A stretch of DNA of 64,000 bases from the NCBI RefSeq assembly GCF_002234675.1, contig NC_019866.2, positions 25,645,031 to 25,709,030 on the forward strand, in the 5' to 3' direction. This DNA is from Oryzias latipes (lineage: Eukaryota; Chordata; Actinopteri; Beloniformes; Adrianichthyidae). A model generated the notes under the pieces. It had not been told where the DNA came from and did not search any database. It saw nothing but the letters and a program-made list of their open reading frames with translations. How positions within the stretch are numbered: the first letter of the stretch is position 1; every line of letters starts with the position of its first letter. The translations under genes were made by a program, and so were the position numbers. This document shows positions 33,001-54,116 of this stretch, in pieces.

Positions 33001-36000
33001 GTGTGAACATGGATGTCATGTTTGAACATGGATGTCATGTGTGAACATGGATGTGTGAACATGGATGTCATGTGCGAACATGGATGTGTGAACATGGATG
33101 TGTGAACATGGATGTCATGTGCGAACATGGATGTGTGAACATGGATGTGTGAACATGGATGTGTGAACATGGATGTGTGAACATGGATGTGTGAACATGG
33201 GTGCCATGTGTGAACATGGATGTCATGTGTGAACATGGATGTCATGTGTGAACATGGATGTGTGAACATGGATGTCATGTGTGAACATGGATGTCATGTG
33301 TGAACATGGATGTCATGTGTGAACATGGATGTTCGAACATGGATGTGTGAAGATGGATGTCATGTGTGAAGATGGATGTCATGTGTGGACATGGATGTGT
33401 GAACATGGATGTGTGAACATGGATGTCATGTGTGAATATGGATGTGTGAACATGGATGTCATGTGCGAACATGGATGTCATGTGCGAACATGGATGTGTG
33501 AACATGGATGTGCGAACATTGATGTCATGTGCGAACATGGATGTCATGTGTGAACATGGATGTGTGAACATGGATGTGCGAACATGGATGTGTGAACATG
33601 GATGTCATGTGTGAACATGGATGTGTGAACATGGATGTGTGAACATGGAAGTCATGTGTGAACATGGATGTGTGAACATGGATGTGTGAACATGGATGTG
33701 TGAACATGGATGTGCGAACATGGATGTGCGAACATGGATGTTCGAACATGGATGTGCGAACATGGATGTGTGAACATGGATATGTGAACATGGATGTCAT
33801 GTGTGAACATGGATGTCATGTGTGAACATGGATGTGCGAACATGGATGTCATGTGTGAACATGGATGTCATGTGCGAACATGGATGTCATGTGCGAACAT
33901 GGATGTGTGAAAATGGATGTGTGAACATGGATGTGCGAACATGGATGTGTGAAGATGGATGTCACGTGTGAACATGGATGTGTGAACATGGATGTCATGT
34001 GTGAACATGGATGTCATGTGTGAACATGGATGTGTGAACATGGATGTCATGTGCGAACATGGATGTCATGTGTGAACATGGATGTCATGTGTGAACATGG
34101 ATGTGTGAACATGGATGTGCGAACATGGATGTGCGAACATGGATGTCATGTGTGAACATGGATGTCATGTGTGAACATGGATGTCATGTGTGAACATGGA
34201 TGTGTGAACATGGATGTCATGTGCGAACATGGATGTGTGAACATGGATGTCATGTGTGAACATGGATGTGTGAACATGGATGTCATGTGTGAACATGGAT
34301 GTCATGTGTGAACATGGATGTGTGAACATGGATGTGTGAACATGGATGTCATGTGCGAACATGGATGTGCGAACATGGATGTGTGAACATGGATGTTTGA
34401 ACATGGATGTCATGTGTGAACATGGTGGTGCGAACATGGATGTCATGTGCGAACATGGATGTCATGTGCGAACATGGATGTCATGTGTGAACATGGATGT
34501 GTGAACATGGATGTCATGTGCGAACATGGATGTGTGAACATGGATGTGTGAACATGGATGTCATGTGCGAACATGGATGTGTGAACATGGATGTCATGTG
34601 TGAACATGGATGTGTGAACATGGATGTGTGAACATGGATGTGTGAACATGGGTGTCATGTGCGAACATGGATGTGTGAACATGGATGTCATGTGTGAACA
34701 TGGATGTGCGAACATGGATGTGTGAACATGGATGTCATGTGTGAACATGGATGTGCGAACATGGATGTGTGAACATGGATGTTTGAACATGGATGTCATG
34801 TGTGAACATGGTGGTGCGAACATGGATGTCATGTGCGAACATGGATGTCATGTGTGAACATGGATGTGTGAACATGGATGTCATGTGCGAACATGGATGT
34901 GTGAACATGGATGTGTGAACATGGATGTCATGTGCGAACATGGATGTGTGAACATGGATGTCATGTGTGAACATGGATGTGTGAACATGGGTGCCATGTG
35001 TGAACATGGATGTCATGTGTGAACATGGATGTCATGTGTGAACATGGATGTGTGAACATGGATGTCATGTGTGAACATGGATGTGTGAACATGGATGTCA
35101 TGTGCGAACATGGATGTGTGAACATGGATGTGTGAACATGGATGTCATGTGCGAACATGGATGTATGAACATGGATGTCATGTGTGAACATGGATGTGTG
35201 AACATGGATGTGCGAACATGGATGTGCGAACATGGATGTCATGTGTGAAAATGGATGTCATGTGTGAACATGGATGTGTGAACATGGATGTCATGTGTGA
35301 ACATGGATGTGTGAACATGGATGTCATGTGTGAACATGGATGTCATGTGTGAACATGGATGTCATGTGTGAACATGGATGTTCGAACATGGATGTGTGAA
35401 GATGGATGTCATGTGTGAAGATGGATGTCATGTGTGGACATGGATGTGTGAACATGGATGTCATGTGTGAACATGGATGTGTGAACATGGATGTCATGTG
35501 CGAACATGGATGTGTGAACATGGATGTCATGTGCGAACATGGATGTGTGAACATGGATGTGCGAACATGGATGTCATGTGCGAACATGGATGTCATGTGC
35601 GAACATGGATGTGTGAACATGGATGTGCGAACATGGATGTGTGAACATGGATGTCATGTGTGAACATGGATGTGTGAACATGGATGTGTGAACATGGAAG
35701 TCATGTGTGAACATGGATGTGTGAACATGGATGTGTGAACATGGATGTGCGAACATGGATGTGCGAACATGGATGTGCGAACATGGATGTGTGAACATGG
35801 ATGTCATGTGTGAACATGGATGTCATGTGTGAACAGGGATGTGCGAACATGGATGTCATGTGTGAACATGGATTTCATGTGCGAACATGGATGTGTGAAA
35901 ATGGATGTGTGAACATGGATGTGCGAACATGGATGTGTGAAGATGGATGTCATGTGTGAACATGGATGTGTGAACATGGATGTCATGTGTGAACATGGAT

Positions 36001-38485
36001 GTCATGTGCGAACATGGATGTGTGAACATGGATGTCATGTCTGAACATGGATGTCATGTGCGAACATTGATGTGCGAACATGGATGTGTGAACATGGATG
36101 TCATGTGCGAACATGGATGTGTGAACATGGATGTCATGTGCAAACATGGATGTGTGAACATGGATGTCATGTGTGAACATGGATGTGTGAACATGGATGT
36201 CATGTGTGAACATGGATGTCATGTGCGAACATGGATGTGCGAACATGGATGTCATGTGCGAACATGGATGTCATGTGCGAACATGGATGTCATGTGCGAA
36301 CATGGATGTCATGTGTGAACATGGATGTGTGAACATGGATGTCATGTGTGAACATGGATGTGTCACGTGTGAACATGGCTATACCGTGTCATCTGATGTC
36401 CTCCTTCTGTCCCCAGAGAAGTCTCTGGTGGAGGAGTACGAGAGGAACCTGCAGTTTGAGCTGCAGTACATTTCCTCTGTGGTGGAGGGGAGAGAGGAGG
36501 TGCAGATCATTTGTCCCGTGTGTGGCATGTAAGTTACAGTTACACGTATGACATCATGTCAAAGACGGCCTTATCCACTTTAATTTTAAGCTTTCATGGT
36601 TTATAACATCCCCAAACCAAACTTCTCGTTTTCAAAAACAGTTGAATCCAACAGTAGAAGAGAAGCCGCCAAAAGGAAATGACAGCATAGCTCTATGAAA
36701 AACAGCAGAGAAATGATAATCAACACTAAATACACTTAGAAACCGTCCAGTTTCTGTTAAGGAGTCTAATATCTGGCAGGAGGAAAGGTCTGTTGTCCCC
36801 ACGGTCTCATGCAGAGGATTGTTGGTGATGGGTTCCATTTTCCGGAACGTCCTCCTCTTGGCACCACGGTCAGACTCTGGGGGACATCCCAGGACGGAGC
36901 GGTTTGTGGATCCTGCTCCTGTGGGCGCGTCCACACCCCAGAAACTCTGAAGAGGAGGCCAAATGCAGCGATGCCTGCCGTCGTAAAACTCCTTCTGTCA
37001 CAGTCACATCTCTGACACAACAGCTGATCGTGTAAACAATGTACCTGAGGCCACTTCAGACCCAGATGTGATGAGAGCAGCAGCAGCAGCAGCCACCCTA
37101 CTGCACCCATTAGGTGTAAAAGAAGAGTCCATGTCTGTCAAAAACAAGTTGAAAACAAAACAAACATCAAAATAATGAGAAAAGAAGTGTACTGCTGCCT
37201 TCAAAGGATTTGAACAGGAAGGAAGGACTTTATCAACTGGTAAACTTCATTGAGGTGTGGATTTGCTGGGTTCTCAGTCCTGGACCAAGACTCGGAGACT
37301 CCGGTCTAAAGAGGACTCCGGTCTACAGCTGTGTGGATTTTGGCACAGAACAGATGCATCTGCTGATAGGCTTTCTAAGAACACGTGATGCATGCATTCA
37401 TGCAGACATGTTTTTCTAAACACCTACCTACAGTTGGCTTGGTGTACCTACTGTACGTTTGGGACATTGCCCTGCCTGTGATCTGCCTTAGACTCGTAGT
37501 AACAGAGAACCGCAGGTTAACAACAGAACCTCTTGGTTTGCTAATCACACATCATCAATAGGCCTGTTAGCATTGATGCTTCAAAAGAATCTCTTCTTGC
37601 TTCTGCAGCTATCTGACTGGAGGAGCCCAATGTGTCAAATCAGAGCCAATCCTCCTTCAGCCTCTTGTGTCACTACAGGCGTCTCACAGGGTTCTGTCCT
37701 TGGACCTACCCCATTTCCCAACATGAATTATAGAGCCGACTCTGACTTCACAGTTTTCTATTCTAAATCGTGAAAAGGCTGAACTTGGTTTCAGCAGGTT
37801 TCAGTTGCTTTCTTCAAATTCTTCTATGGCTCTAAACCTGTTTCCAAACTCGGGTCGTCGGGATTGAAAAAATACAGGACCTTGTTCCCTAAGACCAGGG
37901 TTTGGAAACATGCTCTGCAACACGGGGGTTTGGTTAAAAACGTAATGTGCCTTTGCAAAGGCCTTTGCTGTTACCAGGCTGTTTCCTGCTTGTACAGAAA
38001 TGAAACGGATAGAAAACATTCACCAAAGTGAGCCTGCTTGTCTGTTTGTAGGAACAACCTGAGCAGCAGCAGCGCCTGTATCTCCTGTCAGTGTGGACTT
38101 TACATCAGCACTGAGGTTTGTTTCTACCACTTTCTGACGTTCTGTTCACTGTGCACGATGCTGAAGGAGAACAACGCTTGGTGTCGCCCACAGAAACACA
38201 GCATTACTCTGGAGGGTCTCCAGCACCTTCTGGAGGTCCGGGTGTCAGAACACATGGAAGAGTGTCTGTACACGCCTGTTTTCTCCGTCACCGCCGACTC
38301 TGAGGCTTCCTCTAATCTGATGATAAGCTGCCAGGTACGTTTACTGAAGATTTCCTTTTGTCAGATATCAGCTTTAACTGAACTTTTATTTGCAAAAGGC
38401 TTTTTTCTTTAGATGGGAATAATTGAAGCTAATCAACATTTTCTTTTTTTTCCAGGTTTGTGATTACCTGTCTGTTGTCCTGTGA
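27091..38485 (+). CDS. rpain: RPA-interacting protein (RIP alpha), seven coding exons, giant third intron
   Basis: RPAIN carries replication protein A into the nucleus. Coding exons are 27091-27153, 27239-27430, 27524-27596, 36417-36528, 38052-38115, 38194-38334 and 38456-38485, giving 224 residues (human has 219). All introns have GT-AG ends. Family features in order: N-terminal RSLYKGTTPPWKETYRQ, VQEVMEEEWSALQ, VLEEIQQELLSK, a zinc-binding C-terminus with CPVCGM and CISCQCGLYIST spaced like the human CxxC pairs, a third cysteine region EHMEEC, and the C-terminal VCDYLSVVL (human ends ACDTWAVIL). Exon 3 has a tandem acceptor AAGCAG, so its start may also be 27521, adding one glutamine. The 78-bp intron between exons 5 and 6 has no in-frame stop. 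Intron 3 (27597-36416) is filled by a tandem array but the exon sequence is intact, so the gene looks functional. A polyadenylation signal follows at 38535. Confidence 0.95.
27630..36375. repeat. 8.7 kb intronic tandem array (14-bp and 19-bp units)
   Basis: Almost the whole third intron of rpain consists of two interleaved units: a 14-mer (GAACATGGATGTGT or GAACATGGATGTGC) and a 19-mer (GAACATGGATGTCATGTGT) that equals the 14-mer plus 5 bases. Variants include GAAGATGG, GGTGGTGCG, GATATC and TTCGAACGTGG. Blocks of variants recur in order: the GTGCCAACATGG marker appears near 28227, 29390, 30671 and 32202, and TTCGAACGTGG blocks at about 28885, 30118 and 31728. A second family with GAACATGGAAG (33641 and 35690) forms a roughly 2-kb duplication. 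The many M-C-E-H-G-C frames on one strand and T-S-M-F-T-H frames on the other are repeat artefacts. Confidence 0.97.
36640..36905 (-). mobile_element. LINE C-terminal fragment (Rex1-like), in rpain intron 4
   Basis: On the minus strand LGCPPESDRGAKRRTFRKM followed by ITNNPLHETVGTTD aligns by eye with LGCPLDSVDSVGERRMLTKL and NNPSHPLYATVRT of the LINE fragment at 84-522. It is therefore a diverged copy of the same family. Confidence 0.55.
37600..37765 (+). mobile_element. LINE reverse transcriptase fragment, in rpain intron 4
   Basis: The translated stretch LSDWRSP to CVTTGVSQGSVLGPTPF contains a diverged form of the GVPQGSVLGPLLF block of non-LTR reverse transcriptases. Nothing else of the element is visible. 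Confidence 0.5.
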
Positions 38486-38534
38486 ATCCATAATGAGTGT
38501 CATTCGTAGGATTTAGTTTTTGTAGTTTATGTGC

Positions 38535-38540
38535 AATAAA
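38535..38540 (+). promoter_or_regulatory. polyadenylation signal of rpain
   Basis: AATAAA lies 50 bases after the rpain stop codon, followed by a T-rich stretch. A very short 3' untranslated region is likely. Confidence 0.75.
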
Positions 38541-38674
38541 AGATTATTTTATTATATTACTATGATGTTTGTGCAGTCCTTAGAGGAGCTGCTGCTGCTA
38601 ATCATATCTTGCTTGACCCCAAGTGTGACTTTTAGATCTATAACTATAAAAGTGTTCCTCTCAAAAACGCCTTA

Positions 38675-40530
38675 AGGCAAGGCAAGGCAAGTTTATTTGT
38701 GTAGCACAATTCGTACACAAAGTAATTCAAGGTGCTTCACAAAACAGAAAAATGCATTAAAGTCACAATACATCATAGAAATAATCAACATAAAATTTAC
38801 TTTAAAAGAAAAGAAATAATTTGAAAATTGATTTAAAAATAAAGGAAGGAAAGGAAAGAAAAGTGCAGATAGGACCTTTCAGTCATATACAAACAGAAAT
38901 GTTTTAAGTCTAGATTTGAACATGAACACAGAAGAGGCCTGTCTTACGACTTCAGGGAGGCTGTTCCAGATTTTAGCTGCAGAATATTGAAACGCTGATT
39001 CCCCTTGTTTAGTTCTGACTCTGGGAATCAACAGGAGGCCGGCCCCTGAGGTCCTCAGAGTACGAGATGGTTCATATGGCACTAACATGTCAGAGATGTA
39101 CTTTGGTGCTCGGCCATGGAGAGACTTGTACACAAGCAGAGCTGCTTTGAAGTCTATTCTTTGAGGTACAGGGAGCCAGTGCAGAGACCTGAGCACAGGA
39201 CTAATGTGATCATACTTCCTGGTTCTGGTCAGGACTCCAGCAGCAGCATTCTGGATGTACTGAAGCTGTTTTACAGCTCGTTTGGAGAGGCCGGTGAGCA
39301 GGCCGTTACAGTAGTCTAACCTGCTGGAGACAAATGCATGAATAAGTATCTCCAGGTCTGGCTTTGACACTATGTTTTTGATTTTGGCAATGTTTTTCAG
39401 ATGATAAAATGCCGCTGATGTTACTGACTTGATATGGCTGTTAAAGTTCAGGTCAGAGTCCATGATTACCCCTAGATTTCTGACTTGATTTGAGGGTTTA
39501 ATAGACAGAGAATTAAGGTAGCTGCTGACACTTTCTCTTTATTTCTGTGGGCCAAAAATAATAACTTCGATCTTGTTTGAGTTTAGCTGGAGAAAGTTGT
39601 TCTGCATTCACGCGCTGATCTGTTGGAGGCAGTGGCTGAGTGAATCCACCGGCCCATATTCACCTGTTGTCAGTGACACATAGATCTGAGTATCATCTGC
39701 ATAGTTGTGATAAGATATGTTATTACTGCGTATTAACTGCCCTAGTGGCAGCATGTAGAGGTTGAACAGAAGGGGTCCCAGGATCGATCCCTGGGGCACA
39801 CCACAAGTCAAGGCCATGTAGTCTGAGACACAACTCCCAATTTCAACAAAATATTTCCTGTCTTCCAGATAAGACTTGATCCAACTTAGGGCAGATCCAG
39901 AGATGCCAACCCAGTCTTGGAGTCTGTGCAAAAGGATCCCATGATCAACAGTATCAAAGGCAGCACTCAGGTCTAGCAGGATTAAGACAGAGACTTTGCC
40001 ATCATCAGTGTTCAGGCGGATGTCGTTGTTACCTTGATTAGAGCAGTTTCTGTGCTATGATGGGGTCTAAAACCTGACTGGAAAACATCAAATGAATTGT
40101 TTAATAAGAGAAAGTCAGTGAGCTGTTGGTAGACAACTTTTTCAAGGACTTTTCCTAAAAATGGCAGATTAGAGATAGGTCTGTAATTATTCAGTACAGT
40201 GGGATCAAGACCGCTCTTTTTCAGGAGGGGTTTAATGACTGCAGTTTTTAAGGCCTCTGGAAATGTAATTGATGGCAACACACTGTTCAGGACAGACTTC
40301 AGAAATCTAGTGGGTAACACATCAAGGCAGCATGTAGACGAGCTCAGACGGGTGATGGTCTCTTGGACAGTTTGGTCAGTGACAGGTATAAAGTGAGTCA
40401 GCTTAGAGTGAGTAGGTGGCCGTTGGATAGTTATATGTGTTGTGGAGTTGATGGCTTTTTTAATGCCCTGAACCTTGTCATTAAAAAACACAGCAAACTC
40501 ATTACATTTAAATGATCCATAAACCAAAGA
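38675..40530 (-). mobile_element. 5'-truncated L2-type LINE (Maui-like), broken frames
   Basis: Three minus-strand frames (40527-40012, 39931-39608, 39463-38879) form one reverse transcriptase read from right to left. They show SGFRPHHSTETAL, GVPQGSILGPLLFNLYM, the catalytic YADDTQIYV, then the C-terminal LDYCNGLLTGL and LHWLPVPQRI. Frame breaks between them and the missing endonuclease show an inactive copy. Its 3' end near 38675-38750 carries the AGTTTATTTGTGTAGCACAA-type tail shared with L2 elements. It lies about 135 bp beyond the rpain polyadenylation signal. Confidence 0.88.
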
Positions 40531-41569
40531 GAAAATGATGTAACAACAGGAAGGAGAAGGCTGCCAACAAGGAAATCAAAGGTTAAAGACACATGATGTG
40601 AAAAATGAGACTTTCTCGTTATATTTTTTTAAGTTCTGCCGCTTGACATTGTTTATAAAATTGACGTATGTAAAGAGACACTTAATGCATTCGTCTCAGG
40701 CATAAAGTGTACCACCAACCAGCCTCCAGTCCAACTTTAGAACAAACTAATGTTAAAGTACTTTTCGTTTAGTCTAGTATTTAAAGTTGGAATCGTTTCT
40801 AACTCCAAATATATTAAGTCTACTTTTGTTAGTTAAAGTTATGTCACAGTTATGTCACAGTTCATGTATTTCTGATGAACATCACTGACTTTATCATCTT
40901 AAATGGAAGGATTTTCAGAATCAATGACAAATATTTTTTGTCTATAGATGCACCAAATACAAAATTGCTCACATTAAGTCTACCAACTTTTTTTCTGACT
41001 GAGCGTACATTAAAAACTAATAAATATGCTGGCATTGAATACAGTCTAATGCCATTCTTTTGACCCAAAGAACCAATCTTTCAAACTGAATTCTAAAAGA
41101 AACAAGAGCCAGTTCAGTGCTCAGATACTTGGAAGTAGAGTGGTGTGTGTTCTGGTGTGAACACAGACTGATTCACGTGTGAACAGACGGTACACAAATC
41201 CAGGAAGTAGGAAATGGAGACTTGATGTGACCTGAACACTAAAACAGCAGCTTTGTCAATAATTTGCTTTTGCCTTGAATATGGTTGAAAACTCCTGTGA
41301 ACTGAGAAATGAGCTGACTTGTGAAATACTTAAGTTAGTTTCAAGTTGGAGATCTGCTTTAAGAAGAGAAAAAGAAGGAAATATTTATTACAACTCAATT
41401 TTATGTATTTAGCCCAATATTACAACAATAGTCGTCAGTGTTGCTCAGGCATGATCCTTTGTGCTACTGCCTAACTTTGTGGCTCTGTGCCGGTACCCAG
41501 CCTGGAAGCATGGATATAGTGTTCCCATGCCATCCGTCCACTTTCTGAACTTTCTGAATCCCTTTTGGA
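40531..41569. other. intergenic, nothing recognised
   Basis: This is AT-rich sequence with short frames only and no repeat boundary that I can place. Confidence 0.4.
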
Positions 41570-41836
41570 GTCATGGGGTTGCTGGAGCCTATCCCAGCCT
41601 CTGTTGGAGAACCCTGCACCCTGGATGGGATGACGGTCCAGGGCCACCCTCACACACCACCTCCAAGAGACAGTTTAGAATGACCAACTGACCAGCAATG
41701 TCCTGTTTGGACTGTGGGAGGAAGGAGGAGGAGTGCCCAGAAAACCCCCCACATGCAAACCCCTCCCAGAAGGAACCCAGCCAGGGCTCTAACCTCACTG
41801 TAAGATGAGAGCGCAAACCACTACACCACCGTCTTC
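41570..41836 (-). mobile_element. tRNA-derived SINE, near full length, minus strand
   Basis: The plus strand starts GGGGTTGCTGGAGCCTATCC, continues through GACAGTTTAGAATGACCAA and GGACTGTGGGAGGAAG, and ends in the reversed tRNA-like head (GCAAACCACTACACCACCGT). It is the best full-length relative of the copies at 8410 and 58375. Confidence 0.75.
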
Positions 41837-41984
41837 CCCAGTTCCTATGATTCCTCTCATATGCAATCATGATTTATCACTGATTTCTGAACTCAAACTC
41901 ACTTCTTCATGAGACCTGAGACCAGAAGAGCCGAGCAGGACTGCAGGTCGTCTTAGCAGACTTTTCTAACCTGTCCTCTCCAGC

Positions 41985-42125
41985 AACTGAGCAAAGCGAT
42001 CAGAGCGGAAGGCCTCTTGTGTTGGGCTGATTTTACTGTCACAATTGGAGTTATGAATCTTCGGACACATGAGGTGTATATTTGAATAAACCTCTTTTGT
42101 ATTTGAGGCTAAACTTTGTTCATAT
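41985..42125 (+). repeat. dispersed repeat module A, copy 2
   Basis: GGAAGGCCTCTTGTGTTGGG, GGAGTTATGAATCTTCGGAC and TTTGTATTTGAGGCTAAAC match the block at 22235-22440 and, more weakly, that at 55925-56070. Confidence 0.7.
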
Positions 42126-42369
42126 TAGTTATATTTATATTCATCATTCCTACGCCTCGCTCCGTTCTCTGGGTGTGGAGAAGGACCTGGCGCTGTGGAA
42201 GCAGAGGGAGGAGGAGCTGGAAGGGGCGGATCTGCCATGAGGGCAGCTTAGTTCTGGAAAACTAAGTTGGAAAAAACACATTTTTAGACTTTTTTTAAAA
42301 CCTTAATTATCGAGGCAAATCTGTTTAAGAAGCTGGAACTTTGTCACGTTTTTACTAGATATTATTCCC

Positions 42370-42495
42370 AAAAAAGTTCAGAGCGGCTGATGAGAAAATT
42401 CTGATGACCCAGCATTCTAGCAGCATTTAAATGCATCATCTACACAATTCTGGAGACGTGAAAGGAGCCTCAAACCTGCTCTGTGCGTAACTGGG
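42370..42495 (+). repeat. dispersed repeat module B, copy 1
   Basis: TTCTGATGACCCAGCATTCT, GCATCAT and TCAAACCTGCT recur in order at about 59955-60050. The module lies between other repeats and has no coding potential. Confidence 0.5.
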
Positions 42496-42497
42496 AT

Positions 42498-43490
42498 TCA
42501 AGGAGTGTTTATTGCCATTTTCAGTGAACAGAGCAGTTTCACAGAATAGGAATTTGCTGCTAATGTGTGACATAAAACATAAGAATAGAAAAAATGAACA
42601 GTAAGCAAAATAAAAAATGACACAGTGGTCAGAACAATAAATAGAATAAGTAGTGCAAACTGAGGATGATCAAGGTGCAGGTAGTGGACTGGTGACTGAC
42701 TGGACATAGAAGTGAAGTTTAAGGGGGAGGAGTTAAAAAGTGTTCATGAGTCTGACTGCAGAGGGAAAGAAACTGTTCCTGTGTCGTGAGGTTCTGGTCC
42801 TGATGGACCTTAACCTCCTGCCTGAAGGGAGGGGCTCCAGTAGACCATGTCCAGGGTGAGACGGGTCGGCTGCTATCCGGCCTGCACGTCCCCGAGTTCT
42901 GGAGACGTAGAGGTCCTGGACAGATGGAAGGCTGCAGCCAATCACCTTCTCAGCTGAGCGCACAATACGCTGCAGTCTGTTGATGTCCCTGGCTGTGGCT
43001 CCAGCGTACCACACCGTGATGGAGGAGGTGATGGTGGATTCTATGATGGCCGTGTAGAACTGAACCATCATCTGGGCCGGCAGCTTGGCTCTCTTCAACT
43101 GCCACAGGAAGTACATCCTCTGCTGGGCCTTTTTGAGCAGAGAGCTGATGGACGGCCCCCACTTGAGGTCCTGCGTGATGGTGATGCCGAGGAAACGGAC
43201 AGAGTCCACTATGGTGATGGGAGAGTCTGTCAGGACGAGGGGGGTGAGGGGGCTGTGACAATCCTGAAGTCCACCATCATCTCCACTGTCTTCCGGGCGT
43301 TCAGCTCCAGGTTGTTGACGCTGCACCACGACACCAGCCGGTCCTCCTCCCTCCTGTAGGCAGACTCATCATGGTTAGAGATGAGCCCGATGAGGAGGGT
43401 GTCATCTGCAAACTTGATCAATTTGACAGAGTCATGGCTGGAGGTGCAGCAGTTGTTGTACAGGGAGAAGAGCAGAGGGGAAAGTACACA
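42498..43490 (-). mobile_element. 5'-truncated LINE reverse transcriptase, frame-disrupted
   Basis: Two minus-strand frames (43490-43230 region and 43329-42733) give LSPLLFSLYNN, the catalytic KFADDTLLIG, then VRFLGITITQDLKW, SITVWYAGATARD and the C-terminal SFFPSAVRLMN. This is the 3' part of a fish non-LTR element, Rex1- or L2-like. A frameshift near 43250 breaks it. The 3' untranslated part runs to about 42498. Confidence 0.85.
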
Positions 43491-43639
43491 AGAGTTCCTG
43501 TGCTGATAGATTGGGTGGTGGAGACATTCTTCCCCAGCCGCACACACAGCTGCACACATTGTGCGTGTTAGGTAATTGGTGTGTAGATGTGTTTGCAGAG
43601 CAGCCACTTTGAATTTGTTGCTGTCATTTCAAGTTGTGT

Positions 43640-44249
43640 GTAAATTCTATTTATTAAGTTTTTGATATTCGAGTGTACATGTGAATACACAATTGTAAAT
43701 ACACACAGTTACACACAAAATGTCTTGTATGCATTACAAATTGAGAATTACATACAACCTGGGGAGAGAATATTCTGTCCATACCAGACACCTGGGATAG
43801 CAGGTTCAGGGAATCCACCTGCCAGGCAACCCAGATCAGGGCCAGAAGGACCACAGGGGCCCCAGCACCAGAGAGCGGGGGAGTGCTGGCCCACCCACAG
43901 AACACCGCCCCGCTGTGCCAGGGGGCCCCATCCACCAGAGAGCCCCCTGGCCCCAGACGAGCAGCCCACCACCAACCCGGAGTTCTGAGTATCCTCCCGC
44001 CCCAACCCCAGGCACAGACCAAGAAAGACCCGCCCTACGCTCCAGGTGACCACCACAAGTCCAGTAGAGAGCAGGGGCCACGGCCCCCCCCTGTCAAAGA
44101 GGAGGGTTCCCAAGAGAAGTGGGGGTGCCCCACGAGCGTGGCAAACATGGGCTCCCCCACATGTTGGCGTGTTTAGTGTGGTGGGGTAATAAAAGGGGTA
44201 CTTAGGGCACTTTGAGGATGTCCCCTATTTGCTGACAGGGCCGTATAAG
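43640..44249. repeat. GC-rich dispersed repeat, copy 1
   Basis: GGGCCAGAAGGACCACAGGG, CCAGAGAGC and CCCCAGACGAGCAGCCCACC match in order a block at about 56640-56830 (GGGCCAGCAGGACCGCC, CCAGAGAGCAGGG, CCCCAGACGAGCACCCCACC). The long proline-rich frames on both strands come from base composition, not from a gene. Confidence 0.6.
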
Positions 44250-44329
44250 CCCCCCCCCCCCCCCGCACCACAGGGCTCTCAGCACACGTAAACAAACAAC
44301 CACTGACTGTAACGGGAACTGGAGCGACG

Positions 44330-44525
44330 GAGAGTGACGTCACCCATAGAAAGTGGTTCACTTCCGGCTCCAACCAGATGAAGTGCGATGTCATCCTGTC
44401 ATCCTCCACACGCGGAGGGATCTCCGTCACATCTGGCTGGTACCCGGCGCCGCCAGAAGGGGGCAGCAGCGCGCGGAGCAGCTCGCGATCAGGCCGGAAC
44501 ACTGCCGGGTAGAGAGCGCAGAAAG
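44330..44525 (+). promoter_or_regulatory. psmd11 promoter region
   Basis: A perfect cAMP-response element palindrome TGACGTCA (44335-44342) and an ETS-type CTTCCGG (44361-44367) lie within 200 bases upstream of the psmd11 ATG, in a CpG-rich stretch. No TATA box is evident. This is a typical housekeeping promoter arrangement. Confidence 0.6.
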
Positions 44526-53907
<9,382 letters not shown>

Positions 53908-54110
53908 GGTCAGCAGATTTCTGTGTTTCAAGCATTTGAATGTGGTCTGAATCCACCTGCAGCCTTTCACTCCTGTAGCAGCTTTGGGCTGTCTCCTCTC
54001 CTATTGTCGGAGGTACATGTGATGCTTTGAACCGGTCATTTTGGAATATTTCATAGTCTAATTTTATATTTCTATGCCCTTCAAGGCATTTTTGTGAAAT
54101 ACGCTGCAAA

Positions 54111-54116
54111 AATAAA
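54111..54116 (+). promoter_or_regulatory. polyadenylation signal of psmd11
   Basis: AATAAA lies about 200 bases after the psmd11 stop codon. Confidence 0.7.

Noticed and set aside
27640-36370. Dozens of cysteine/histidine-rich frames that look like zinc-finger or metallothionein-like proteins
   Set aside because: They are translations of the 14/19-bp intronic array in many phases and on both strands, with no independent start, splice or conservation signal.
27640-36370. Possible CRISPR-like array
   Set aside because: Units are contiguous with no unique spacers, the DNA is a vertebrate intron, and no cas genes are present.
43654-44113. Minus-strand glycine/tryptophan-rich proteins just upstream of psmd11
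   Set aside because: They lie in the GC-rich dispersed repeat and have no splice or promoter context.
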